From: Nitrospira sp.
Lineage (GTDB): Bacteria; Nitrospirota; Nitrospiria; Nitrospirales; Nitrospiraceae
NCBI GenBank assembly: GCA_030123605.1
Contig: CP126123.1
Location: 434,001-498,000 of the forward strand
DNA: 64,000 nt
Direction: 5' to 3'
Shown: in pieces, positions 9,318 through 17,456 of the stretch
Position numbering within the stretch: position 1 is the stretch's first letter
Layout: every line of letters starts with the position of its first letter
Made by a program: the position numbers and the translations under genes
The notes under the pieces: generated by a model
Databases searched by the model: none
Told to the model about the DNA's origin: nothing
What the model saw: the letters and a program-made list of their open reading frames with translations, nothing else

Positions 9318-10531
9318 CACCTCTTACGCAACAACTCGACCTCATTCTTCGAGGAGTGGTCGAGGTGATTCAGCAGAGCGAGTTGGAATCGAAGGTGGCC
9401 CGTTCGATCAAGGAACAACGTCCGTTGCGAATCAAGGCGGGGTTCGATCCCACGGCGCCGGATCTCCATCTCGGCCATACGGTTCTGATCCACAAGCTCA
9501 AGCACTTTCAGGACCTCGGGCATCAGGTGATCTTTCTCATCGGCGACTTCACCGGTATGATCGGCGACCCCACCGGTCAGTCGGAGACCCGTGTCGCGCT
9601 CTCGAAAGAAAAGGTGTTGGAAAATGCCAAGACCTACGAACGTCAGATTTTCAAGATCTTGGATCCCAAGAAGACGCAGGTGGAATTCAACAGCCGCTGG
9701 ATGAGCACGATGACGGCCGACGGGCTGATCGAGCTGAGCGCCCACTACAACGTGGCCCGCATGTTGGAACGCGAAGACTTTCACAAACGCTACACAGAGC
9801 AAAAGCCGATCAGCATCCACGAGTTCATGTATCCCTTGATCCAGGGGTATGACTCCGTGGCGCTCAAGGCCGACGTGGAACTGGGCGGCACGGACCAGAA
9901 GTTCAATCTCCTGATGGGGCGCGACCTGCAGCGTGACTATGGGCAGGAGGCGCAGGTGGTCATTACCATGCCGCTGCTGGAAGGCACCGACGGAGTACGT
10001 AAGATGAGCAAGAGCGTCGGCAACTACATTGCGCTGGAGGACAAGCCCGCCGACATGTTCGGGAAACTCATGTCGATCAGCGATGCGCTCATGTATCGCT
10101 ATTACGAACTGTTGACCAGCGAGGATTTGGCTATGGTCAAGGCTGGCCACCCTATGGAAGCGAAACAATCACTGGCCGAACACATTGTCGCGCGTTACCA
10201 CGGGGCTGAGGCCGGACGAGAAGCCAGGGGGCTGTTCCAGCAGAAGTTTCAAGCGCGCGAGTTTCCGGAGCAACCGGATGCGCAGGTACAGCTCACATCC
10301 TCAGATGTGAAAGATGCCGCCGCTCCGTCGATCGGCCTGGTGGATTTGGTCGCGAAGACCGGGTTGGTACCGAGCAAGAGTGAAGCCAGGCGGTTGATCG
10401 TCCAGGGTGGGGTGGAAGTCGACGAACAGAAACTCACCGATGCGAACGCCGCTGTCGTCTTGATCGCCGGGAAGCCGCTCCGCCTGCGGATCGGGCGCCG
10501 CAAGTTTGCGGTGGCGGAATATAAGGGCTAG
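9314..10531 (+). CDS. tyrS: Tyrosine--tRNA ligase
   Basis: The 405-residue protein is a class I synthetase of the TyrS/TyrZ branch. It has the HLGH form of the HIGH motif ([12 protein letters not shown]), KMSKS in [10 protein letters not shown], and a C-terminal S4 RNA-binding domain from about residue 340. It charges tRNA-Tyr. Translation probably starts at GTG 9314, coupled to the ComEA-like gene, with AAAGGAAC as ribosome site. A tRNA-Gly gene follows. Confidence 0.96.
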   Translation: MTPLTQQLDLILRGVVEVIQQSELESKVARSIKEQRPLRIKAGFDPTAPDLHLGHTVLIHKLKHFQDLGHQVIFLIGDFTGMIGDPTGQSETRVALSKEKVLENAKTYERQIFKILDPKKTQVEFNSRWMSTMTADGLIELSAHYNVARMLEREDFHKRYTEQKPISIHEFMYPLIQGYDSVALKADVELGGTDQKFNLLMGRDLQRDYGQEAQVVITMPLLEGTDGVRKMSKSVGNYIALEDKPADMFGKLMSISDALMYRYYELLTSEDLAMVKAGHPMEAKQSLAEHIVARYHGAEAGREARGLFQQKFQAREFPEQPDAQVQLTSSDVKDAAAPSIGLVDLVAKTGLVPSKSEARRLIVQGGVEVDEQKLTDANAAVVLIAGKPLRLRIGRRKFAVAEYKG

Positions 10532-10542
10532 CTGAGGTTACC

Positions 10543-10571
10543 TTGACTTAGGTCGAACGTCGGCGTAGGAT
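10543..10571 (+). promoter_or_regulatory. Candidate promoter for tRNA-Gly
   Basis: TTGACT at 10543-10548 and TAGGAT at 10566-10571 are 17 bases apart, just after tyrS. A start near 10579 would lie about 14 bases before the mature tRNA. Confidence 0.55.
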
Positions 10572-10592
10572 TCGGCTCCTCTACATTGAGGG

Positions 10593-10667
10593 GCGGGCGT
10601 AGCTCAGTGGTAGAGTCCTTGCTTCCCAAGCAAGTTGTCGTGGGTTCAAATCCCATCGCCCGCTCCA
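10593..10667 (+). tRNA. tRNA-Gly (anticodon CCC)
   Basis: A full cloverleaf can be folded. The acceptor stem GCGGGCG pairs with CGCCCGC, the D arm contains AGCTCAGTGGTAGAG, the anticodon stem CTTGC/GCAAG carries the loop TTCCCAA (anticodon CCC), and the T arm contains GGGTTCAAATCCC. The discriminator T and a genomically encoded CCA follow. It reads GGG glycine codons. Confidence 0.97.
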
Positions 10668-10760
10668 TACCTCGCTTGCCCCGATCGGTAGCCCCCTCTA
10701 ATCGATTGTGACGGCCGGATAAAGTCCTCCGGTGGTTCACTCCTTCTTACACAAGGCTCC

Positions 10761-10890
10761 TAGCAGGATGCGCAAAAAGGACGTCCAGCAAGGCCGCAGT
10801 GAGCGAAGATACAAGGTGTACGCGTGTCGGTACGGGGAGCCTCTGAGCGCGGCGAGAACGCTGCTGGCGGACTTTTTCCGCATCCTGCTA
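10761..10890 (+). repeat. 130-bp palindromic element
   Basis: The element begins TAGCAGGATGCG and ends with its exact 12-base complement CGCATCCTGCTA. Pairing continues inward with few mismatches (GCAAAAAGGACGTCCAGC on the left, GCTGGCGGACTTTTTCC on the right), giving a long imperfect stem with a central loop of about 60 bases. It has no coding content, looks like a REP/MITE-type dispersed repeat, and could form a stable RNA hairpin. It sits in the gap between tRNA-Gly and a converging regulator gene. I did not see a second copy in this window. Confidence 0.7.
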
Positions 10891-10950
10891 AGAGTATTCT
10901 GCAAATGTTCTCAGGAAGTACGAATGGCCTGAGGAGTCCTGTCCTGGCAG

Positions 10951-11661
10951 CTATGCCAAAGCCGGTGGCCGTACCAACCCCTGTTGGTGTGCCCTGATTA
11001 GGAGTTTCTGGCGATTGGAGACGCCGAGTTTGTCGAAGATGTTGGTGAGGTGATGTCGGACCGTGATGCTTGAAATACATAGTCGGTCTGCAATGTCTTT
11101 ATTGGAAAGGCCCTCGCTGATCAAGCGAACAACTTCACGTTCCCGTTCTGTCAATCCATCCGGCCACTTGGGCAGGTCAGGTGTTCGGGTGGATGAGGCC
11201 GGAATAATGGAAAGGGTGCTACTCAACTCCAACTGAGTCGGCCGGTTTCCGATCGGCATTGTGAGCGTTGTCGTCCTGTGGGCAAGGTACTCGATTGTGG
11301 CGACCAAGACAGGTGATGGTTGCATTCTCAGCACAAGGCCGTCTACTCCGCAGGCAAAGGCCTGATGGATCTTTTCAGACTCATCGATTCCAGCCAGGAG
11401 AATAATTTTGATTGCCGGGGCTGTCGTCTTGATCGTTTGAATCAAGTCCGGGACCGCTCGCTCAATCTCTGTATCGAAAATCACAATGTGCGGATGTTCG
11501 CCAGTTAGAATATCCTCGAAGCTCGTCCCATTCGCGCTCTGGCCGATCAAGCGTATCCATTTTTCGTCCTCGACAATCCGTTGCAAACCAAGCCGCAGAA
11601 GATAGTTGCTGCTCACGATCGCCACAACCGTCATGGCTCTGCTTTGCTCGATTCTGCTCAT
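10951..11661 (-). CDS. LuxR-type regulator with degenerate receiver domain
   Basis: From ATG 11661, preceded by a strong AGGAGGACTG, the protein has 236 residues. The N-terminal half has the layout of a NarL/FixJ receiver, and FDTE could supply the phospho-aspartate. However, the acidic pair expected after the first strand is replaced by IVSSN, and the conserved lysine region reads GLVLRMQP instead of a lysine motif. The C-terminal half is a clear LuxR helix-turn-helix (LTEREREVVRLISEGLSNKDIA, then ITVRHHLTNIFDKLGVSNR). It probably controls transcription without ordinary phosphorylation. It is the last gene before the exopolysaccharide locus and faces away from it, so regulation of that locus is a reasonable guess. 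Confidence 0.85.
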   Translation of the reverse strand: MSRIEQSRAMTVVAIVSSNYLLRLGLQRIVEDEKWIRLIGQSANGTSFEDILTGEHPHIVIFDTEIERAVPDLIQTIKTTAPAIKIILLAGIDESEKIHQAFACGVDGLVLRMQPSPVLVATIEYLAHRTTTLTMPIGNRPTQLELSSTLSIIPASSTRTPDLPKWPDGLTEREREVVRLISEGLSNKDIADRLCISSITVRHHLTNIFDKLGVSNRQKLLIRAHQQGLVRPPALA

Positions 11662-12273
11662 CAGTCCTCCTGACCGAAATTTATTCTCCACATAGCGCTA
11701 AACGTCCGGAAAGTATCTCCCGCAGTTAATGATAAAGGTACGTAGTATAGGCTAGGTTAAACATGTGATTGAACCATCCTGCACCGCGGGATAATCGCAT
11801 ACCAGCCACGGTCCAAGCAATGGAAAATGTATGTAATGAGGTAGCAAAAAGGTATTGCTGGTAAACATTTTCCTCCGATCGACTGTCGTGAGGTCGTAAA
11901 AACTGTGAGTGTACATTAGTGTCCAACGACGAGCATACGAGGACTCTCTCTAGTGAGCTTACCAGGGCGTCCTTTTGAGGGTTGGATTGCAGGGATGCAA
12001 AATCGCAGCAGAATTAATACTGGTAATTGATCAGGTCACATTCGTGAACAATGGTCGGCATGTTGATCAGCACAAACGTACGAGTATGACCTACCTCATC
12101 CTACGCGATGAACGGCACTAATATCCGATGTTATGTGTCGCGTCATCGCTGTATAAGTGTCGCCCGTCAGTGGTCGGCATTGCGATGGATATGTGGGGAG
12201 GAATGGACCGAGGCCTATCCGCATGGTCATGCACAAAGTTGCACGTTTGGATGTGCGGAAAACACAGTGACGT
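11662..12273. other. Long intergenic region upstream of exopolysaccharide locus
   Basis: About 610 bases, visibly richer in A and T than the flanking genes, without a convincing gene. A 66-codon minus-strand frame (11726-11926) and several overlapping short frames show no recognisable protein. The region must hold the divergent promoters for the LuxR-type regulator on the left and for the IS3 OrfA-like gene and perhaps the polysaccharide genes on the right. Confidence 0.5.
12063..12090 (+). promoter_or_regulatory. Weak candidate promoter upstream of exopolysaccharide locus
   Basis: TTGATC at 12063-12068 and TATGAC at 12085-12090 are spaced by 16 bases and point toward the locus. The match is modest and other starts in this AT-rich stretch are possible. 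Confidence 0.3.
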
Positions 12274-12546
12274 ATGCTGTCTCGATTCACTGAAGAAAAA
12301 CAAATTCAGATCCTCAAGGAAGGCCGTGTCGAGGGGATTGGGCGCGTATGCAGGAAGTATCGGATCTCCGTCAGCACGTTTTATCGCTGGCGGGCAAAGC
12401 ACGTTGCGATAACTCTGGACCCTGTTCGCTACCTGCGATCCTTGCAACTTGAGAATCGGCGTCTGAAGCATCGTGTGGCTGAATTGTCCCTGGACTACAC
12501 TGTTCTCCGATCTGCCCTGGTCAACGATCGAGGTAGCGAATGTTAG
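12274..12546 (+). CDS. IS3 OrfA-like helix-turn-helix protein (orphan)
   Basis: The 90-residue product begins RFTEEKQIQILKEGR and continues with a helix-turn-helix (GRVCRKYRISVSTFYRWRAK) and a leucine-zipper-like tail (LRSLQLENRRLKHRVAELSLD). This is the architecture of OrfA of IS3-family elements. No OrfB integrase frame follows and I see no terminal inverted repeats around it, so it is either a relic of an element or a captured DNA-binding protein. It lies about 150 bases before the first polysaccharide gene and on the same strand, so it could act as a local regulator; that is speculative. Confidence 0.7.
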   Translation: MLSRFTEEKQIQILKEGRVEGIGRVCRKYRISVSTFYRWRAKHVAITLDPVRYLRSLQLENRRLKHRVAELSLDYTVLRSALVNDRGSEC

Positions 12547-12697
12547 CGGTTCACGTAGTTTCGAGTGAGGTTACGCTGCTATCGGCAACGAAGGGTGTGT
12601 GGCAGATAGGCGGCTATGCAGCCTCTACATTGTTTCCGAGGGTCTTGCTATGGGATGTGAGGGCAGCTGTGTCCCTCTTGATGACGAGGGCCATCGC

Positions 12698-14431
12698 ATG
12701 AAGGCCGTGATCATGGAAAGCGCCCCATGGATCGGAACAATGCTGGCGTTTCCAGTTGGAAACGAGCTGTTGATCGGCCACCTGTTGTTGGCTCTCAAGC
12801 AGCACGGTGTCAGCGAAGTTGCGGTGGTGTCGTGTGAGCAGGATCCGTCCGTACAAGAACTGGTGTGTCGAACGGGTCGTGCCTGCGGCATGACTGTGTT
12901 GTGGCGGACGGAGCCTGTCTATCGAGGAACCGCAGGTGGCTTGCAGGCGGTGGAAGACTTTCTCGACATCCCGACCTTCCTGGCCATTCATGCCAATGTG
13001 TATTTACGCGATCTGGACCTGGCGGCTGCGCTTTCCGCGCATGAATCACATAAGGCCGGCATTACGTTGGTCGCTCAGCGCATGATGGGCAACGGCGATG
13101 ACCTGGAGAGTATCGAAGTGGATCCGACGGGGCTCGTCTCCCGGGTCAATATTCTACATTGGTCACGGAACCGTCGGAGCCAACTCACACCCTGTGGGGT
13201 ATACGTATTCAACCGTGAGATCCTTCCGCTTATCCCTCGGGACGAATATTTTGATGTGAACGAGCAGCTTGTGCCGTTGGTACGAAGCCGCGGCGGGTCG
13301 ATTCGTGTCCACCAAATCCCGGGGCGCGTGAGCACGATCACGGGACCGGAGGATTTTCTATGGTTGAACCGTGAGATTTTGCTCAAAGACGTCCAGCCCA
13401 GTGTGTGCGGCGACAGTCGTCACAGTGGTATGGACGATATTGTCATCGGAGAAAACTCGGATATTTCGCCGCGTTCCTTCTTATTGGGTCCTCTGGTGAT
13501 CGGTCCAAATTGTGTAGTGGAAGATTATGTGCACCTGATTGGGCCTGCGGTGATCGGTCCGACCTCTCACTTGGAAAAGGGAAGCCTCGTTCGCGAAAGT
13601 GTGCTTCGGTCGGGCACGCGGGTACAGGGAAATGCCAGGGTGGAATTTTCTGTGGTGGCCGGCGACGAGACTGTTCCCGAGGGCATGCGCCTTCGGAGCA
13701 CCTTCTGGACCACGGTGAAGCCGGTCATGTATGAGTCGCATGGATCGTTGTCACAGGCGGCAGCGGGCAGGTCTATTCAACGGGTGAGGTGCGCTCAACG
13801 GTCTCCCGCAAAAGTGCAGGGTGACAACGGTCAACGATCGGTATATGGCCTCGTCAAATCCATGGTTGATCGCATGGGCGCCGCTGCCGGGATGATTCTC
13901 GTGAGTCCGCTCATGGCGTTGATCGCACTCGCGATCAAGTTGGATTCCCCAGGTCCGGTGGTTTTCTCTCAAAAGCGCTGCGGCAAGAATGGTAAGGAGT
14001 TTTGGATGCACAAGTTCAGAACCATGGTCCCGGATGCCGAGCAACGCCAGAAAGACTTGCGGGCGCACAATACGGTCGATGGACCGATGTTCAAATTGGA
14101 GGAAGATCCTCGCATTACCCGTATGGGCAAGATTCTTCGCAAGACCAGCCTTGATGAGTTGCCGCAATTGTTGAATGTCTTGAGGGGAGAGATGAGTCTT
14201 GTCGGCCCTCGACCGCTTGCTTATGACGAAATGAAATTCTGTCCGACATGGCGTGATGCGCGGTTGAGCGTGCTTCCTGGGTTGACGGGGCTCTGGCAGG
14301 TGAAGGCGCGTAATCGAAATCGATTCTCGGAGTGGATTCGATACGATCTCGAGTATGTCCGCGCGCATTCGCTGATGCTGGATTTGTACATTCTCATTCG
14401 GACCGCTCGGGTGCTGTTGAAAGGAGTGTGA
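12698..14431 (+). CDS. Degenerate nucleotidyltransferase fused to undecaprenyl-phosphate sugar phosphotransferase
   Basis: About 577 residues from ATG 12698 (GAGGG 7 bases upstream); ATG 12650 is also possible. Residues 1-230 have the fold pattern of sugar-phosphate nucleotidyltransferases (MKAVIM, FPVGNELLIGHLLLAL, YRGTAGGLQAVEDFL). The GGxGTRL loop is replaced by ESAPWIGTML and the metal-binding Gly-Asp by Ala99-Asn100. Residues 245-345 look like left-handed beta-helix repeats (VIGENSDISP, LVIGPNCVVEDYV). From about residue 385 there is a membrane helix and a complete bacterial sugar transferase domain (KFRTM, KTSLDELPQLLNVLRGEMSL, VGPRPL, LPGLTGLWQVKARNR). The last part would start the exopolysaccharide by loading a sugar phosphate on undecaprenyl phosphate. 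The first part is probably catalytically dead and may be a binding or regulatory domain. Confidence 0.85.
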   Translation: MKAVIMESAPWIGTMLAFPVGNELLIGHLLLALKQHGVSEVAVVSCEQDPSVQELVCRTGRACGMTVLWRTEPVYRGTAGGLQAVEDFLDIPTFLAIHANVYLRDLDLAAALSAHESHKAGITLVAQRMMGNGDDLESIEVDPTGLVSRVNILHWSRNRRSQLTPCGVYVFNREILPLIPRDEYFDVNEQLVPLVRSRGGSIRVHQIPGRVSTITGPEDFLWLNREILLKDVQPSVCGDSRHSGMDDIVIGENSDISPRSFLLGPLVIGPNCVVEDYVHLIGPAVIGPTSHLEKGSLVRESVLRSGTRVQGNARVEFSVVAGDETVPEGMRLRSTFWTTVKPVMYESHGSLSQAAAGRSIQRVRCAQRSPAKVQGDNGQRSVYGLVKSMVDRMGAAAGMILVSPLMALIALAIKLDSPGPVVFSQKRCGKNGKEFWMHKFRTMVPDAEQRQKDLRAHNTVDGPMFKLEEDPRITRMGKILRKTSLDELPQLLNVLRGEMSLVGPRPLAYDEMKFCPTWRDARLSVLPGLTGLWQVKARNRNRFSEWIRYDLEYVRAHSLMLDLYILIRTARVLLKGV

Positions 14432-16665
14432 TGAACGTGCCGTACCCAACAGGGATCCCCGAAGCGAAATCCGTCGCGGTTCCGAACCGGTCGGCGTTTG
14501 GTCTGAGAGAACATCTGATCACCGTGTTTCGTCAGAAACGCATGCTGCTCACGATTATCGGAGTGGCGACCATCGTAGCCGGTCCGGGCTCATTTCTGAT
14601 GACCAATATTTACAGTGCCGAGGTTCGACTCCTCATCCAGAATGCGCGGACCCCTTTCAGCATGAGCACCCCATTGACGGGGCAGGTTTTCACACCTTCC
14701 GACATCACACAAAAAGATGATGTGGCGACGGAGGTACAAATCTTCACCAGCCCGATTTTGTTGGATAAATTGGTCGACTATTTCGGAAATGAACGGGTGT
14801 TGGCGTCTATGCGAGGGCGCTGGGACTGGGTTGCCGAACTACCGAAATCCGTCTTCAAGCAACTGGCCGGTCTGCCGCCGTTCGCCCAAGCATTGGCGAC
14901 GATCGGGTATGAGCCCAAGCCGGAGAACTTGCACTATCAAGCGGTGCAAAAAATTCGGGCTCATTTGAATGTGGAAGGAGTGCGGCAAACTCACGTGTTT
15001 GTTGCAAGCCTCGACTCTCCTGATCCGGAGTTTTCCGCGGATGCGCTCAATGCGTTGGTCGGCATCTATATGGATCACCAGCTGTCGGTCCGTAAAGGCA
15101 AGGGTGCCCGCGAATTCTTCGACGAGCAGACGAAGCAGATGCGCGGTGAGTTGCAGCAGGCAGAACTCCGGTTGCAGGCCTTTAAAGACAAATGGAACAT
15201 CGTCTCTATTGAAGATCAGAAGCGGCATCTCTTACAGCAAGTGACGCACACCGAAGCTGCGCTTCGTGAGAGTCAGGTGCAGGTCGCAGAAACGGAAGTG
15301 CGCATCACCAAACTGAAGGAACGGCTGGCAGGACAACAGGAGGCCATTCCGCTCACGAATGTCTCGGAGCGAAATCCGATGCTGGATCAACTCAAAAATC
15401 GGTTGATGCAGATGGAATTGGAGTATTCCCAGTACGTACCGGACAGTCCGGCTGCTGCAGAACTTGTGCGGGAAATTGCCGCCGTGCGTGCACGCCTACA
15501 GGCGGAGAGTTCGAAGGTCACCGGGGCAGCCACATCCGGTCTCAATCAAAACTATCAGGAGTTGAAGCGCACCCTGGTCATGGAGGAGGGGCGTCGAGAA
15601 AGCTTGCGGCCCCGCCTTTCTGAGTTGACCAAGCAATTCAAATCTTACCGAGATTCTCTCAATACCTTGGATCAGCGAGAGATGGAATTGCAGGGGCTGA
15701 TGCGGGAGGTCAAGGTCAAGCAAGAAGCGTTCGACATTTATCTCAAGAAGGAAGAAGAGTCTCGGATCAATGAGGTGTTGGATCGCAAGGGAATTTCCAA
15801 CGTGAACGCAATCGAACATGCCACCCCTCCGCAGAAACCCGTTCGGCCTCGCAAGTTTCTTAATCTCGTGATTGGACTGTTGATCGGATTGATCGGAGGA
15901 TTCGGATCGGCTTACGTTTCTGAGTATATGCGCCGAACGTTCGTCACCCGCGAGGAAGTGGAAGACTCTCTCGGGCGGCCTGTGCTCGCGGCGTTACCAC
16001 TCGTCCGTCCCGGAACGTTTGATGCGGGGAGTTTCGATCTTGAGTTACGACAGGCCGCCCAGTACGTCATTCGTTCCTATCATGAACGCGGCCTGAGAAC
16101 GTTGCTTGTCACGAGTGCCCTCCGCGGTGAAGGCCGATCGCATGTGGCCGGTGCCCTTGCGCAAGTGCTCAGCGAACAGAAGTTTCGCATGCTGCTCATC
16201 ACCTTTGAGGATGCCGAGTCAGAGAAACGAGCGACGAGCCATGTCGCTGCGGCTGTGAAGCAAGGATCAGCTGCCAGCCGTCTGCTCCAGGATATTCCCG
16301 AGCCGACTGATCGTCCGCATCTCCATCGATTGCGTGTTCGCTACAAAGAAGAGACGGCGCTGGAGTTTGCCGAATATCTTACCGAGGTGGCCAAGACAAT
16401 GCGCGATCGTTTTGATCTGATTGTGATCGACGGCCCGGCGTTGACCTCTTTCCCTGAAATGCGGCTGGCCATTGCGGGAATCGACGGTACCATTTTGGTC
16501 ATTGAGGCGGAACGGACGGTGTCGGTGGCGGCGGCCAGGACGATGGCGGCGATTGAGACGGCAGGCGGGCACTTGCTGGGACTTGTGTTGAACAAACGGC
16601 GATATATCATCCCGGACTGGATTTACGGTCGGTGGTTGGCGGCCGGCGAGAGGGAGGGCGTATGA
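14431..16665 (+). CDS. Wzz/GNVR polysaccharide co-polymerase with degenerate BY-kinase domain
   Basis: From ATG 14431, coupled to the previous stop, the protein has 744 residues. It has a membrane segment at about 38-60, a long periplasmic coiled-coil region at 220-460, a second membrane segment at about 485-510, and a cytoplasmic ATPase-like domain. Such proteins set chain length and, in the Wzc type, autophosphorylate on tyrosine. Here the Walker A loop reads ALRGEGRSH with Arg569 in place of the essential lysine, the A' motif is LLITFEDAE rather than LLIDADLR, and there is no C-terminal tyrosine cluster. Walker B (DLIVIDGPAL) survives. I read it as a co-polymerase whose kinase domain no longer hydrolyses ATP normally. 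Confidence 0.88.
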   Translation: MNVPYPTGIPEAKSVAVPNRSAFGLREHLITVFRQKRMLLTIIGVATIVAGPGSFLMTNIYSAEVRLLIQNARTPFSMSTPLTGQVFTPSDITQKDDVATEVQIFTSPILLDKLVDYFGNERVLASMRGRWDWVAELPKSVFKQLAGLPPFAQALATIGYEPKPENLHYQAVQKIRAHLNVEGVRQTHVFVASLDSPDPEFSADALNALVGIYMDHQLSVRKGKGAREFFDEQTKQMRGELQQAELRLQAFKDKWNIVSIEDQKRHLLQQVTHTEAALRESQVQVAETEVRITKLKERLAGQQEAIPLTNVSERNPMLDQLKNRLMQMELEYSQYVPDSPAAAELVREIAAVRARLQAESSKVTGAATSGLNQNYQELKRTLVMEEGRRESLRPRLSELTKQFKSYRDSLNTLDQREMELQGLMREVKVKQEAFDIYLKKEEESRINEVLDRKGISNVNAIEHATPPQKPVRPRKFLNLVIGLLIGLIGGFGSAYVSEYMRRTFVTREEVEDSLGRPVLAALPLVRPGTFDAGSFDLELRQAAQYVIRSYHERGLRTLLVTSALRGEGRSHVAGALAQVLSEQKFRMLLITFEDAESEKRATSHVAAAVKQGSAASRLLQDIPEPTDRPHLHRLRVRYKEETALEFAEYLTEVAKTMRDRFDLIVIDGPALTSFPEMRLAIAGIDGTILVIEAERTVSVAAARTMAAIETAGGHLLGLVLNKRRYIIPDWIYGRWLAAGEREGV

Positions 16666-17456
16666 GTGACTCGATCGCGGGAGTAATGCAGGTCGATGAC
16701 AAAATGGCTCCTGTGGAGGGGTTCGTTCGAGAAGACGGGTGGTATGCGCCGTATGACTATTGGCTCACCCTATGGGGCCTCTACGATCTCTACGCCTATG
16801 CGCTGACATTGCTTGGTGATGTGAAAGGCAAAGTCCTGTTGGATTGCGGCTGCGGCCCCGGTCACACGTCGGTGATGCTTGCGAAACGTGGCGCGACGGT
16901 CACCGCTTTCGATACCGCCGCCGGGCAGTTGGATACGGCGCGCAGCCTTGCCCAAGCGAATGGAGTGAACGTGACGTTCTTATGCAAACCCTTCGAGGAG
17001 TTGGATTTTTCGGACGAAAGTTTCGACGTCGTGTTCGGCACATTCGTCTTGCACCACGTGGATCTTCTTAAGGCCAGCCGGCAATTGGTGCGCGTCCTGA
17101 AGCCGGGGGGGAAAGCGGTGTTCATCGAAAACTCCGCGCTCAATCCACTGCTCATGGTGGCCAGAAGCAAGGTGTGTGGACGTTTCGGAGTCCCGCAATA
17201 TAGCGATGATCACGAGCATCCGCTCACCCGTCGCGACATTGCGACGTTGCAGAGCGCCTTTCCCGGCGCCTGCACCATTCATTTTCCGAGCCTCCTCTTC
17301 TTTCGGTTGCTCGATTTCTATCTGCTCAAGAAACGTTGGTCCTGGATGACGGCCCTGCTTGGATATTGCGATCACCTCCTTGGATCGATTCCGTTCGTGC
17401 GTCGGTACGGCTATCTCCAGATCGTCGAGTTGAGAAAGGTAACGGGTCGTGGGTAG
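16662..17456 (+). CDS. Class I SAM-dependent methyltransferase
   Basis: The 264-residue cytoplasmic protein has motif I of class I methyltransferases (VLLDCGCGPGHTSVML), the acidic residue after strand 2 (VTAFDTAAGQLDTA), motif II FDVVFGTFVLHHV and motif III VLKPGGKAVFIEN. ATG 16662 overlaps the Wzz stop and follows GAGAGGGAGGG. In this operon the likely substrate is a lipid-linked or nucleotide-linked sugar, but no specificity can be read from sequence. Confidence 0.88.
   Translation: MSDSIAGVMQVDDKMAPVEGFVREDGWYAPYDYWLTLWGLYDLYAYALTLLGDVKGKVLLDCGCGPGHTSVMLAKRGATVTAFDTAAGQLDTARSLAQANGVNVTFLCKPFEELDFSDESFDVVFGTFVLHHVDLLKASRQLVRVLKPGGKAVFIENSALNPLLMVARSKVCGRFGVPQYSDDHEHPLTRRDIATLQSAFPGACTIHFPSLLFFRLLDFYLLKKRWSWMTALLGYCDHLLGSIPFVRRYGYLQIVELRKVTGRG

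Noticed and set aside
10528-10740. 70-codon minus-strand frame containing GFEPTTTCLGSKDSTTELRP
   Set aside because: It is the antisense translation of the tRNA-Gly gene, a well-known false protein in databases.
11726-11926. 66-codon minus-strand frame in the long intergenic region
   Set aside because: No similarity recognised, no clear ribosome site, and it occupies the probable promoter region.
12170-12200. Possible sigma-54 promoter (TGGTCGGCATTGCGA) upstream of the polysaccharide genes
   Set aside because: The GG and GC doublets are 8 rather than 10 bases apart, so it does not fit the -24/-12 consensus.
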